A stretch of DNA of 64,000 nt from Membranipora membranacea (GCA_914767715.1 OU612074.1:20322062-20386061), one strand, 5' to 3'. Counted from the stretch's first letter, positions 38,010 through 50,910 are shown. Numbers and translations are program-made. The notes: generated from the sequence alone by a model not told the origin.

Positions 38010-40501
38010 CAGGGCCGTATCCTACGGCACGGCTGCTAGGGCCTGGCCCTACCAATAATAGATAATTATCAAAGTTGAGAAAAGGTCAAAAATGGTAAAC
38101 CAATATAACATATGACCCCCTTACACAATTTTTCATAATCAGTCAGTTTAATGACAACATGACAATAACATTAGCTTATTTCCTCTCACTGATCAGACAT
38201 TATCACTTGCTTAGAGTGAAGTACAACCCATCACCCAGTTTATTTATCCAACTGCTAGGTATTTAGGGCTAACTTTGGATTTCCCAAAGCCCTCAATGAT
38301 AGCTAATGAATTCCATCAGTCTATTATCAACATCGTTATGTAAGGAGCTCATGGTCAGGTTAAGGTCATATAAAGGCATTCTTATAAACACACAGAAAAA
38401 TGATAGCGTTAGTTTGAGGAACTGAAAGTATCATCATAATATTATCGTCATTTTGGCTTCAAACATAGTTCAAACATATTTCATTATGACGCCAAACTAA
38501 CGATATGAATGTATCATTGAATTTTGATTTTCATGCAGCCTTTCATAAGTCAGACATCGTTATGTTAACGATTTGTTAAGATTATTGTTTTCTTAGCGTT
38601 AAATATTCGTTGATTAAGTTCCTTTCATAGAATTATGTTTACAATGTAGAAGGGGTATAGGCTGCGATGGCTATAAACTCATGAATGAAACTGGGACCAT
38701 CTAATTATACCAAACCCAATCAATTAAATGGCTGTTTGCACTTTGAGTAATCTACTGGTGAGACTAGCAACATGTACATAAATTGCTATTCCATTCACAG
38801 CTATATTCACCTTCTTTATACTGTAGGCAACAGTTTAGACAATGAAGGAAGAGGGAGTTCATTGGTTTAGATAATGAAAGTTTTATGTATAGTCTCATAG
38901 AATAGAAATGGTCCTCAGGGCGAAGAGATCCTGAAAGTCTCAGTTGGTCACTTCATTGCGTATCCAGCTGAAGTCTTCATAAAATTGTAGTTTGACCAAG
39001 GAGTTAACTCCTTGTTTTGACCATACATGCAGGTAGTGGGTAGGTCAAATTCGCTTACACAACGCTTATAAGTTGTGGCAAGAATGGAGGATACATCCAG
39101 CTTATTTAAAGCAACTTCTGCAAGTTCTGCAAGGAAAGAGCTTCAAGCATTCATCTACAGGTGAGCTGGTACATGCAAAGCAAATATTTCATGGCTAAAC
39201 TGGCAGTTCCTTCCTATTCCTACCAAATTATGCCCACACTGAGACTGAGTTCATTTTCCACATCTTCTCTAGACTAACCAACCAAAGTGAGGTTGAGAGT
39301 TTACTGTTGGCAGATCCATTGGACAATAGATTCAAATGTAAGTGGAAAGTTACCCTCCCTGTCCAAGGGAGCAGAAGTGCCCGGCATCAAGGATGTAACT
39401 ATCCATGCTGCCTCATGGGATTCAGCTAATAGCACAAATTGATAGACATGTCAATGCTTAGGAGAGGAGTTGTAAAGATAGCCAGAATTTGGTGTCATTG
39501 TTCAACTTCATGTGGCGTAATCAATAAATTGCTACCAAGCTAATGCTATATGGCATTGTTTCATCAACCTCACGATAAAAGCTGTGCATATTTGTCAGAT
39601 GTTGATCCGCCAAAGGAAGGCCGAGTGAGAAGGACACCTGTCCGGTTAGACGACTGTAATGGGACTGGTGTGATGTTATCCATAAAAGAGAAAAGTCACC
39701 AGCTTTATATGGAGGTTTTTGACCTGGCCATAAACGGCATCAAAGCCAGGTTCGAGCAGAAGGGCATCAAATTGCTCTTGCAGATCGAGTTGCTCCTTTG
39801 CTCTGGTGCAAATCCTGCCACATCCACAATATGTGATGCTTATGGCTTTGATAGCTTTGATCTTGAGGATTTATAAGAAGGACGACGACATTGTGAAAGA
39901 CGATATCACAACTGTGATAGCGTCTTATAAAAATAACCTAATAATAAACAAGTCATTATATCCTATCATATTCAAAATTTTGAAACTGATTGTAGTGTTA
40001 CCCGCCACAAATGCCTCTAGTGAGCGCTCATTCTTTGCTCTCAGTAGGCTCAAGACAGCTGGGCGTACATCAATAATGCAGGATAGATTTAATCATCTAT
40101 CACTGCTACATGTTCACAAGAACAAAACGGATAGACTGGGCGTTCAATCTGTCATCAGAGATTTTGTTCAGTGTCATCCAAGTAGAGAAAGTTCCATTGC
40201 GGTGTATAAGTAAGGCTTGGTCAATTCGATAGCTACGGATATATCAATATTTTTGTTGGCATAATATAAAGAATAATTGGTATAGACAGTTACAATAAAA
40301 CTCACACATAAACCCAAACCAGAGGATAGCCTTGTAATGCAAATAATAGTGTTCTTGTGCGATAATTTCGCCTTAAAAGCTCTGGCGTCCGGGGCTCCGC
40401 CCCGGACCCCGTTTGGGGGGCTTACAGCGCCCCCCAAACCCCCCAGCTGGGTTGTGTGGCCACTTGGCCCTACCAACCAAAAGTTGAAGGATACCCTCCT
40501 A
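38010..40501 (+). mobile_element. hAT-superfamily DNA transposon, decayed
   Basis: 2,492 bp flanked by the 8-bp target duplication GGGCACGT (38002-38009 and 40502-40509); unit 1 shows the empty site at 21051-21060. The left end is CAGGGCCGTATCCT and the right end, reverse-complemented, is TAGGAGGGTATCCT. The transposase survives as two overlapping frames, 39550-39876 (RRTPVRLDDCNGTG, IKARFEQKGI) and 39806-40213 with the hAT dimerisation motif ATNASSERSFFALSRLKT. The frame between them is shifted and the N-terminal half is unrecognisable. The style recalls ZMYM1/TTF-type hAT proteins. A G/C-rich hairpin lies at 40382-40445. It was probably mobilised by other copies. Confidence 0.93.
39806..40213 (+). 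pseudogene. hAT transposase C-terminal (hATC dimerisation) fragment
   Basis: The frame ends with a stop at 40211-40213. The hATC motif includes ATNASSERSF followed by LKTAGRTSIMQDRFNHL and HVHKNKTDRL, as in many animal hAT transposases. It overlaps the preceding frame by about 70 bases in a different phase, so one or more indels separate them. It cannot be an active transposase as it stands. Confidence 0.85.
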
Positions 40502-41052
40502 GGGCACGTCTGTTAAAACGGTGATAGATGTAAAAGCCACATTTTTTACAAAGATTGTAGTAGTCTAGTGATACATAGACTTAATAACAAACCTAAACAG
40601 GACACTATATGGAGCATAAGCATTGAGGCACTGGGCCTTGAGGCATTTAGTTTTGGATGGCGTTACGACACTGAAATGTGTAGTAGCATTGATGTTATCA
40701 TTGACTTGCAGTCAATATATGCAAAGTTTTTGATTGATCTGTTTTTAAGTTTGATAATTGCCATAGATTAAGCAGCTTACCCTAACAGTTTTATATGAGT
40801 TTACTCCTCATAAGTTTTTGCTTTGAAAAAACAACATCACATTGATGACAAGATGCTGAATAAAAGGCAATTTTCAAACCAAAAATCCAGATAGAGTTAT
40901 CAACAAAAACTTTGACGTGACATTGATATCACACAATCCGATTTCGTTATGTCACCCTCAATTAAGAGCCTCACTTAGCTGTATATAGTGTCCTGTCTAG
41001 GTTCATTATTAACTATGAACAATACCAATAGTTTTGCTATAGCTATTCTAAT

Positions 41053-41197
41053 CACTACTGAAACATTTTAACTCATCTTCAGTCTCAAGCTTTCCTTTTT
41101 TTTCTCTTTTCCTTTTTTTTCGGCACTATTCGGAAAACATTCCGCTACTGGAATGAAATAGACTGCCAATAAAAGTGTAAAAAAAAAAAAAAAAAAT
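41053..41197 (+). mobile_element. Poly(A)-tailed retro-insert (LINE or SINE 3' end)
   Basis: Present in unit 2 but not in unit 1 (empty site at about 21619). It has T-rich tracts, AAAACATTC, GAATGAAAT and CCAATAAAA, then a run of about 18 A. A related 3' end is at 61444-61545. No protein is encoded in this short piece. Confidence 0.65.
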
Positions 41198-44100
41198 ATC
41201 AGCCCTGTTCTAAATCTTGCATCTCGATTGCCCGAACAGTTTGCTGTACAGTTGTTACATGTGCAATAATAACTGTTTCAACTTTGAAGGTGGGCAGTGC
41301 AGCCTTATACAAAATAAATTTAATGAATTACCTTTCAATTCAGCCATGCGCTGCTCACCTGTAGCCAACTTTTGCTTGCTTTTGGAATTACCTGCAAAAG
41401 AATTGCTAATATATATGCTTACTGATTGCAGATTGACAAAAAGATACTTAGGCTAATATGAAATGTAGTGCGTTTTATGCCGCCTAGCCACCTCACAAAA
41501 TGAGGTCAGTAAGAAACAATATTTTTGTTTGCCATATGGTAGATGCGGCTCTAGTCTGACCAAATAATATTTGTTGCTACCATGCAAAAGTAGCAGAGAT
41601 GCATTCATCGGCCAGAACTGTGATTAAAACTCACTTTTCTCATGTTCCGTAGTTGATGGTGTAGGTTGTCTGGAGAGTCTTAAGTTCTCGGCAGTCAACC
41701 CTACAAGAATGATGAAGAAATTTGAGCAGGCTTTAAAACTATTGCACTACCTCAATTTATGCTGAAAGTAAAAGACCTTCCACCTAGTAAACCAAATTGC
41801 TCACACAGTAAGTAAGAAATACTGATGTTAAAATGTAAGATTCCCAATGAACTGCAAAAATTCAATCTCACACATCTTTTTCACATTTTCCTTCTTTTTG
41901 CTTATGGGGAGAGATGTCGAGGCGGTTTTCTTTGATGGCCTACATTTCATTAAAATGTTGCCAAATTCAGGGCCAAGTCTCTTAATGGTCTGAGTAAGTC
42001 TCTCTTATACAACACAACACAACCCTTTTAACTGCACTGTATGGTACATATGCCCAATAAACTACCATACACCAGTAATCTGTTTACTCACTTCTTACAT
42101 TTTCTGTTAGATGCTGAAGTTCCTGATCTTTTCCTGAAATAATTTGAAGACAATTATAGATAATGAAAAAAACAATCAAAAAAAAAAACTTAACAACAAT
42201 TCTTACCAAACACAAAACATAACCCCTGGCAAAAAGAACATGGGCATCTACATTGAAGTATAACTCACTCAGCTCCATATGGCAATTAAATATCGTAACA
42301 AACACTGCGCATTTGTGTAGCTGAAAATAGTGACAAAATCTCCAAATTTGCTTGGCAAAAAATATCATGTAGCATTATTCTACAATCTCATTTTATCCTA
42401 AAGAAATTTAAATGTTCGATGAATCAGAGAAGACCAGAGAGGGCTTCTCATCAAACCTACTTTGTATTTCCATTTGGGTCTTCTTATAAGCTTCCTTTCT
42501 TGCTTCACCGAGGCACTTGATGGCTTCTTTTGATCGCTTACTCTTAGCATAATCAAGTGCTGTGTTGCCATATTGATCAAAATTCCCAAGTAGCTTTAGC
42601 CATTGATCAGCACTAAGAAGTTTGAATATTATTTTCAAAGATTCAACATAATTTGAAGATGCTGCCGTATGGAGTGGTGTCACTTCGCAAGTTTCGAGAA
42701 GCTCTAGACGCTGATCGACAGCGATCCCATTGATAATTAGCTCTAGAAGCCGAGTGTGTTGTAGCCTGACTGCTACATGCAAAATTGTCTCCTCTGAACT
42801 ATTCTGTATACCCTGTAGGTGTTGGTACCAAGTGGATTGATTGAAGCAGGTTAGACGTTCGATGATTCGATCTTCATCTATCCTTTGCTCGCCCTCTGTC
42901 TGATTGACATATGCTTCCAGTAGCCGATGTAAGGCCTCTGGGTCAGGCGCTTCAGCCATCAGTTTGGTGACCAATGGATCCTTTAACAGATAGAATGAAA
43001 GAGAACAGTGTCCTAATTTGGTCACAAGGTATTGATACGGAGACGGGGTTCCTGCCACTTGGAAATTTGCCAGTGATAGTCTTTATTGTAATTTCAATGC
43101 TCGGAAAATCCTAAGTCCTACAGACAATCCAGACAGCATGCTGACTTCTGAGATTAGCCAGAAATCAATATTGTAAATTTTATATGGTATAAATAGCGTT
43201 ATAAAATATTAAGAGCAAGAATTGATAATGTAGCCTGAAAATCTAAAAAAAAAGACCTGACTGGCCACCTCGGATTGAGTTTGTTTTATGAGAGGATGGT
43301 ACGACACTCAAGGTATATTCTATCATTGTGCTAGCAAAAATCAGCGTGCAACTGGGTTCAGAAACAAGCTTGTAGCCATAACTGTATTTTCCATACAGAT
43401 TAAAGACAGAATTATCCCTACATCTATTTACTTATTTGCGTTGTAAACTTTTGAGGTCAGAATTGACATTTCCGTCATGTCCAAAATAGGCTGACATAGC
43501 ATAACAGAATATGCGCTACCCCGTCCATAGATTGTGATTTTATGGTCTTAGCCCAAGAGTAAAGGTTACAGCCTTGTCACATTCGAGTGACCTTATCTAT
43601 ACCTGTTCTATGCCTATATTTATCTTTATTCCCTCCCCCCCCCCATCTACAACCCTTACCTTCATCAATTAATAAAATAATATTTTAATCCAGTTTTGAT
43701 ATGGTATTTGATCACATTTGAAGGTTTCCTTCATAATGTCCCAGTTTTGTCTCTAAAACATTGATATCCTGTACTCTCATGCCCCAACTTTGAGAGCAAA
43801 CCAAATTAACCAAAAATCACTGGTTCCTAAACATTGGACAGATCTTAAATTTGGACAACACTACGCTGCGCTGCACTGGCAACTGTATGAAAGTAAGACA
43901 TTGTACTGACATCCAGGATGTCTTAATTCATCATTGATTAAAAATGATTCAGTCTTTAGGAACAATTGGTGGTCTGGTTTGACTCTGCCTGCTTTAAGAT
44001 AAGATAACAAAAGTATTGATCTGCCCAGTGACTGCTCTTTGCTTTGCTGCTGAATATTTTTATACACTTGGGCCCAACATCTAATCTACACACAATACAT

Positions 44101-44313
44101 TCATTACAAGTTGAATGGAAACTTAAATGTGTAAACTTATTGAAAAACAACTAACCTGAGAGACCTATGATGAAGGTGGAAGCTAAACGATGATTTGTGT
44201 CCTTTTCACTGCCACAAATGTTGAGAAATAAAGCAGCTGTATTTAACTCTATTCATATTTATGCCTGTTAGCAAATCACAAAAAAGTCTTTTTTGTTCAG
44301 TTATAGGGGGGTT

Positions 44314-45937
44314 GTTGAACCCACAAACGTCGCAAACGTCAAAACGCCACAATCTAGCGTTCCACTAACGTCGCAATCCAAAAAACATCGCAACGTAGGG
44401 TTTTTAAAACGTCGCAATAGCTCGAACCCACTAATGTCGCAAATGTCGCAACTCAACAAAAATACGAAGTTGTCTTCTCATTTGATGCAAATTGGTGATG
44501 ATGATATGTTGCGAGAAGTAGAAAGGAGCATACAAACTTCAAAACACGGTGGGGAATCGAATATCAACATTATATATTGTGCTATGAGTAATTGTTGAGT
44601 ATTTTTCAGGTTATTTGAAATTTTTTTAAATTGATTTCATTACTAAACAAGCAGATCACGATATCTCAAAAAATTTCATCTGCTGGTCCCTTACCCTGTC
44701 TTGACAAGCTTTGTCGGAGGGGTTCCCCTCTCCTTCCAGCAATGCTTGTCAAGAAAGGCCACTGTTTGCCATGGTCTTGCAGGATGTGGCACTTTGAAGA
44801 CTTCTCTTTCAGGGAGTATACAATAACAAATTCAATAAAATTTGAGAGGTTAACAGTTCCCATAATGCATATCTATGGAATTACCAAAGTATATTGAGGC
44901 CAATTATAATTTGACTTGAATTTTTTGGGGAAACCCACTTATTTTATAACCATGGCAATTAACAATAAGCCGCTGGGTCACAAAGCGATATTCAATTCTG
45001 TAAATTTTCAACTGCACTATCATTGACCCACTGTCAAGGTCTCTTGTCCATAACCCAGGGTTTGAGTTTACAAACTGCATATAATTCTAGTGATGAAACT
45101 ACAATTGCCGTTACGCAATGCAAGGTGTAATATCGCATCCTATTGTATTGTAATGGTTCCTATGGTATCCTGTTGAGGTTTTATTATCATACCATAAAAC
45201 CATAGAGTTGCATCTTGGGAATGATGTATAAATTCCTTATTCAGTAGATAAAGGGTAAGTCATAAAGAGATAAAGGGATTCATGCATAAATGATTCAACA
45301 TTTATGGCATTATAAGTAGTGTAAAACCATAAAGTTGCATCTTGGGAATGATGTAAAAATTCCGTATTCAGTAGATAAAGGGTAAGTCATAAAGAGATAA
45401 AGGGATTCATGCATAAATGATTCAACATTTATGGCATTTCAAGTAGTGTAAAAGCATAGCCCATATCAATCATGACAGTATATTTCAAGCTTGACATGTA
45501 TACAGATATTTGCCTTACTTGTGCTAAATCTTGATTAGCACCCATTTATGACAGTATTAATGGAGTCTGAGGTAACAATAAACAACCCTAGAAAGTGGAA
45601 AAATGATTCAAATAACCTGAAAACTACACAACAATTATGCATGGCACAATATATAATGTTGATATTCAATTCCCACCGTGTTTTGTAGTTTGTACGCTCC
45701 TTTCTACTTCTCGCAACATATCATCATCACCAATTTGCATCAAATGAGAGGACAACTTCGTATTTGTGTTGAGTTGCGACATTTGCGACGTTAGTGGGTT
45801 CGAGCTATTGCGACGTTTAAAAAATTGCGATGTTTGTGGGTTTGCGACGTTTTAAAAACCCTTCGTTGCGACGGTTTTTGGATTGCGACGTTAGTGGAAC
45901 GCTAGATTGCGACGATTTTGACGTTTGTGGGTTCAAC
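44314..45937. mobile_element. Long-TIR DNA transposon, non-autonomous (possibly Mutator-like)
   Basis: Starts GTTGAACCCACAAACGTC and ends with its inverse. The inverted repeats are about 310 bp (to about 44623, and from about 45607) and hold several short ACGTCGCAA-type repeats. Flanks are A(G)nTT on both sides, as expected of a 7-9 bp target duplication with slippage; unit 1 has the empty site near 24785. The interior holds a 127-bp tandem repeat and no transposase. Open frames inside simply read through the inverted repeats. Long TIRs suggest the Mutator group, but no diagnostic protein supports it. Confidence 0.85.
45201..45454. repeat. Tandem repeat, 127-bp unit, two copies
   Basis: The unit starts at CATAGAGTTGCATCTTGGGA (45201) and again at CATAAAGTTGCATCTTGGGA (45328). 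The copies are nearly identical, and the array lies inside the long-TIR element. Confidence 0.9.
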
Positions 45938-46071
45938 AGGGGTTAAACAAATAAGTTATTATCAAATAACCACATACCATTATGAATAACTTTGTTATTC
46001 AAGGCATTATTCACTCAAGCAAAAAGTAGTATATTAGTACTTTTTTAGTGGCAGGCCCCAGTGAGCATAAT

Positions 46072-46223
46072 AGGCAAAAGCGGGACCTGTTCCATTGTAA
46101 TAAAATTGATTATTAATAATCAATGTAAAATCCCATACCAGTTGACAGCGGACTGCGTATGGGATTTTACACTGATTATTAATAATCAATTTTATTACAG
46201 TGGAACAGGTCACGCTTTTGCCT
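46072..46223. mobile_element. Palindromic foldback element (unit 2 copy)
   Basis: Same element as 24921-25071, starting AGGCAAAAGC and ending GCTTTTGCCT, with a few base changes and a short deletion. Confidence 0.85.
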
Positions 46224-47033
46224 AATGTTATACAGGCTAACACCTGAAGACTGAGAAACCAAGAATAATGAAAATAAACTTTTCCTTTGATAGCCGCAGT
46301 GTGGGGAATTTCAGTCTATGATTGCTATATGTATTATATACTGAAGTTATTATTCATGCATTCAAATTCATATGTCTTGCCTTTTATAATAATCATTTTC
46401 CATCACAATGATGCCTTGACTGTATCAAAACTCCCTATGAATCATTGCTTTCACAAGTGTTACTCTATCCTGCTCATCGGCACTTCATGTTTGCTAGCGG
46501 ACGAGACTAAACGCAGTGATTATTTTTACCGATTAATACATTAAATCTTTGTAACTCTGTTAGTTTTAGTTAGATATTTAGTACATAATAAAATCATAGT
46601 ATAGTTGACAAACAACACATTTTTTATGTCTGGCTGGTAGTCTTGATTTAAACAGACTTTTTGACTGGCAGGTTGCCGTTAGGCTTTACGCGTTCATCCG
46701 AACAAGTTGGATATCGGGACTTATTAAGCCAAGCCCATGCTGGCTATCCTGACAAGATAGAATTTCCCAACAGCAGCACAAATAAACTAAATATTCATAC
46801 ACCCAGTGATCATATCTAAATCTGAAACATAAACATAGAAGACGCTAGTAAAATATTGTAGCTAAAGTAACAATACATCAGTAACAGCTATCTGGTAGCG
46901 GTGTTTGGTCAACAGTTATCTGGATGGAAGTTCAATATCCCCACTGCCATTGATTAAATTTCGATGAGCTGTTGTCTGAAAGTGATGTCCCCAATCTGTG
47001 AGCAAAACTTTATCTTCAGGCACACACCCTCTG

Positions 47034-47452
47034 GCAGGGGCGTATATTCTAAAAAATTTCACTCACTGACTTTTCAGATATGAGCATAATAATCGGGCGC
47101 AGCCCGATCCACACGCCGTAGGTGTGGCGGGGAGGGTGTGGGAGGGGCGCTTAAGCGCCCTCCCACCACGGAAATTTTGGCATATCGGTAGCAAAATAGT
47201 GCAAGCAGAGAGGTATTTCAATAGCTCACTGAGCTGTTGGGTACTTTCAGAAAACAACTCAATAGCAGTAGAAGTTTACGGTAAAAATGCTCCAGTTATA
47301 AAGCACCCATTTGAAAAAACCTGACCTGGATGGGATTCGGACCCACAACAATCTTATAATCAGTGATTATAAAGCGGACGCTCTACACACTGAGCTATTC
47401 AGCCACTCACAGAAATTAGTGGGCCGTGAGTGCTAATATACGCCACTGCGGC
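47034..47452. mobile_element. TIR element carrying a tRNA-like sequence
   Basis: The left end CAGGGGCGTATATT and the right end (reverse-complemented) CAGTGGCGTATATT are inverted repeats, as in hAT-type MITEs. CCTCTGG lies outside both ends; unit 1 has the empty site at about 25872. A G/C-rich hairpin (GGGCGCTTAAGCGCCC) is at about 47144. On the minus strand, 47329-47401 resembles a tRNA: A box TAGCTCAGTGTGTAGAGCG and B box GGGTCCGAATCCC. The ends of the tRNA-like part do not pair as an acceptor stem, so it is not a functional tRNA. Confidence 0.75.
47329..47401 (-). other. tRNA-like sequence (pol III A and B boxes)
   Basis: D-arm GCTC and GAGC pair around AGTGTGTA, and the T-arm has GTGGG and CCCAT around TCCGAAT. 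The anticodon arm is disordered (TTTATAATCACTGATTATAA) and the acceptor ends do not match. Best read as a tRNA relic or SINE head. Confidence 0.6.
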
Positions 47453-49971
47453 CTCTGGATAGATTATTGTTTATCGATGACACACAAAAAAATCCCAGCA
47501 TTATTCTGATATTATGATGATCCTAAAAATAAGCAACAAACAATAAAAAGTTAGCTCTTACACTAGTGACGCATTCTCTTTTATCAGCTTGGTTTTCTTG
47601 AGGCAGCCCTAACAAACTCCACCTGGTGACCGAATAATCAAAACTGTTATATCACTTGTTCCCCCAAGTACCCCACCCCTGATCTTCATACATATACAAT
47701 GGCATCTGCCCCTTACAAGAACCTGTGAGATCAATTATAAGCATTTCTATTTTATTTTTAGAAATGATTGACTGCAATGTAAAAGTACAAGAGTAAAGAA
47801 TCGAGAACAGTAAGTGTCAAATAGAAGCAAGAGTGGGCCTGTAATGACAATTGTGAGGCGATATATTTTATCACACGAGGTACTAAGATTTTACCAGCAA
47901 ACCCGAATACTCAAGGCATAGTTGAAACTCGCCTCTGTATTGAGGTTTGCGATCATTTGAGAGAGATTGGTTGCTCGGTCAACTCTCGATTATCTCCCCC
48001 GGAAAATTAGTATACAATGAATGGCATACCTGAGCTGAAAACAATGAAAAACCATTGACCAAAACTTTGACTTAAAAGAGTACAAACTAATATTCCAGCT
48101 AGGAGGCTTAAATTCCACATACTGATCAATGAAGGTCTGAACCTGGTGCTTATTTAGTCTTTAGACCCTTGTTCAAAGCTGCTGCCTCAGCTCCATATTA
48201 TGGCAGCAGTTTTTCAGAGAATCGTTTTTTGACCGTATAAAATCATGTTTTACATCAGCGCTCCAAAAAATATATGAGCTTAATTTTCAGGCAATCTGGA
48301 GTCCAACAGTATAAAAACTGGAGCTGTCAGACGATTTGATGCCTTGCTGCTGCTCAAAATAAAACGTGGTTGTACATTTTTTTTTTCCATTTTTTAACCG
48401 AGCACAAAAATGCCAACATTAGATTTATTGTCCTAGAGATTTATTGATTTATTGTCATAGCGATGATCCTTGATTGGTATAGAGAACACATTATGTCATG
48501 TTGTGCATGCTTTGGTAACTTAATCAAAAGTTGTATTATTGTATTGAATCAACAAACCTGTTTCTGTGAGTGAGCGTGTTGTTGACTGCAGTTAGTTTTG
48601 AGGAATGAGGAATTATTTTCTTATTATGTTGAATGCTATCATCACTATCACAAATTATTGAGTGGTTCTAGAACAATACTGATAACACCATAGTAGATAT
48701 GTTATCTAAAACTTAATCATAAACCAAAGATCACTATAAATATAACTACCAATGGCCGATTAGTGTCAGTTTCAGTTTCGTCAGCTCGCTGCACACCAAG
48801 TTCAGGAGGTCTTTTATGGCCCCACACTACTAGGATGCATTCTAGTTTTCTTGGATGTATTGGTCCCCCCTGTTACCATAAAATCCGGGCTTGCTTATTG
48901 GCTAAAGATCAGAGTTCACTGCCAATGGGCTATAAGTACCTGTCTCAGTTCTTGGCAGCTTGCTGCACACTCAAGTTCAGGAGGTCCTCTAGGATGCATT
49001 CTAGTTTTCTAGGATGTATCACACTCTCAGTATGAGGATATCAGGCAACATGCGTCCCTCTTTAGGGGCAGCCCAACCTCTGATATTTCATAAACAGGGC
49101 AATGATTGAGTGGTGTCTGGAGCTTATCATTATGATCACACGGTGAAGGAGACATATTTGCCAAAATTCTTGTCTATTTCTGTCTGCAAAATCGTAAATT
49201 TGTTAGTATACAACTTGAACAGTGAGATAGGTTGAAATAGAAGGTGTTCAGTCTTAGTTGTGTCGCTGTAGTTCTTACTACATTCAGTGTCATAATGAGT
49301 TCAATATTGAAACTAATGCAACTACAGGCTCGGAGCTGGTGCTGCAGTTTGGTAGATACCCTGTTATACAATAAAGTTTCTGTCCATCTATGTAGATGAT
49401 GACTGCACCGAGGTACTGCTAGGAAGAGGCTTTTATAGTGACTAGGGTTCCAAGTCGTTAGCGCCACTTTTCAACCACTGACAGCTTTAACCGAGCGTGA
49501 AGCATATAGCTACAAGGCCGGAGCTGCAGTGGTTGGATGACACCATCTTCATATATAGAGCTATACCATACAGGATGCACGATGTTGTTGAACCCTGTAA
49601 GCCATGCGTAAATAAGAGCACCAACAATCGGTCTGACAAATAAAAATGATTGAAGTAGTAAGTTTATCTATGATGATCAGTGATGTTTATTATTGGCGTG
49701 TACAACCACAGTTATCTCCTCTCCCTAATCGTGTCTCTATCGTATCTTGTAGCTCATTGGATCCTACTGAAATACCTGAGCGGAGAGCCGTACGTGAATA
49801 TATGTAACAATTCTACAAGACAAGCTGCCATCATGTTTGTCTGTAACCATGATATAAGCAAGGTAGGTGCAGAGATTAGGCCTGCAGCTTGAACTGCTGC
49901 TGCCACACAGGCAAATGTGTGCTTATTGAATTCTGATTAGCTAATAGTATGAGGCTGCAATCTAAGCATTG

Positions 49972-50145
49972 TCACCTAGCGGGCAAATAATTTGCACAAA
50001 CTGACCGACACAATCAGGGTATGAAATTAATCATCTACGTAGTTACTGGCTTACTAGTGGACCATTATGACGCCATCACCTAGTGGTTAATTTCATACCC
50101 TGATATTGAACATTAGTTTTTGCAAATCATTTGCCCTCTAGGTGA
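49972..50145. mobile_element. Foldback MITE in M6PR copy 3 intron 3
   Basis: Starts TCACCTAGCGGGCAAAT and ends ATTTGCCCTCTAGGTGA, with the same inner inverted repeat as in unit 2. Confidence 0.8.
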
Positions 50146-50910
50146 TTACTCTGAGATTTAAACCTCAAAGCCTGAGTGGCAGCAGTAGTTGAAGATATTC
50201 GCCTGAATTGGGCCCGTCAAACAGATAGACGTAGAAAAGTTGATTAATACTTATGGGGTGGTGAGATGCTTGAGTTTGCACTGAAGATTACATCATCATT
50301 AGTAACTGGAATCATCGGATTGAAGGTAACTAGGAGACTATCCAACTCGTTAACATGTAAAAGTGCCTAGTACAACTCTTGATCACTCCTGGTTTGGCTC
50401 TTACACTTGAGATTATGCATCACAGTTGTATAGCCTTCATGAGCCTCTTGTAAATCGTCTAATAATTGCAAGACTCCGCTTCAATAAGCGGTTACTGTTC
50501 TCTTTTTTATTATTCGGTACTTAGCTGTTTTTAGAGGGGTGACAACTCCAAAGTTCATTCAACAGCTAAAAATTAATTGAACACGATATTTTGGTATTAA
50601 GAACAATTGATGCTCTCTAGATAATAACAGTGAGCCTTCTGAAAATCCAACATCTCATTTAGATATGGATTTGATGTTTCATTTACTCATATCAAGAGCT
50701 AAGCCTAGATAATTGTTAATATTGATATAATGGTTTGCTCCATATCACTCTATGGCCATAAAGTGAGGTAATCACAGTAGTTTGCTAGGTGTCTGTCATC
50801 TGCAGATAGCCTAACCTAAAGGGCCAACAATTAAAAGGGGCCTTTGGTATTAGGGTTGTCTACAGATTATCGATCATACCTTCTGTAAAGTCATTTACCC
50901 ATTGACTTAA

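Larger units (their letters stand above)
37862..44221 (-). pseudogene. Ankyrin-repeat protein, unit 2 copy (start lost, last exon broken by hAT)
   Basis: Counterparts of the unit 1 exons lie near 44160-44215, 42461-43057 (open on to 42408 if unspliced), 42092-42133, 41635-41700 and 41332-41391. The terminal exon is split by the hAT at 38010-40501. In exon 1 the ATG reads GTG and 10 bp are missing, which shifts the frame. The hAT sits a few bases inside the last exon. Yet exon 2 is fully open (216 codons), with only two residue changes from unit 1, and the three small tail exons also keep frame and splice sites. Decay may be recent, or an alternative first exon may be used. Note that the terminal exon lost its TAA and would run a few codons further. 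Confidence 0.78.
28427..48597. repeat. Segmental duplication, unit 2
   Basis: Begins at CAACTTTGCCGCTACACG and ends at GACTGCAGTTAGTT, matching unit 1 throughout. Its extra length comes from LINE sequence (29612-30275), the hAT (38010-40501), a poly(A)-tailed insert (41053-41197), a long-TIR element (44314-45937) and a tRNA-like TIR element (47034-47452). These inserts are absent from unit 1, so they came after the split. 30280-31424 is the 5' flank of M6PR copy 2; a (TA)n microsatellite lies at about 31253-31270. Confidence 0.9.

Noticed and set aside
39550-39876. Possible separate gene next to the hAT hATC frame
   Set aside because: It is the preceding part of the same transposase, separated by a frameshift.
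42398-42589. 63-codon frame repeated at 22854 and 55515
   Set aside because: It overlaps the ankyrin exon in another frame; recurrence only reflects the duplication.
44293-44598. 101-codon open frame on the plus strand
   Set aside because: It lies wholly in the left inverted repeat of the long-TIR element and reads its CGTCGCAA repeats.
47329-47401. Functional tRNA gene
   Set aside because: A and B boxes are present, but the acceptor ends do not pair and the anticodon arm is disordered.
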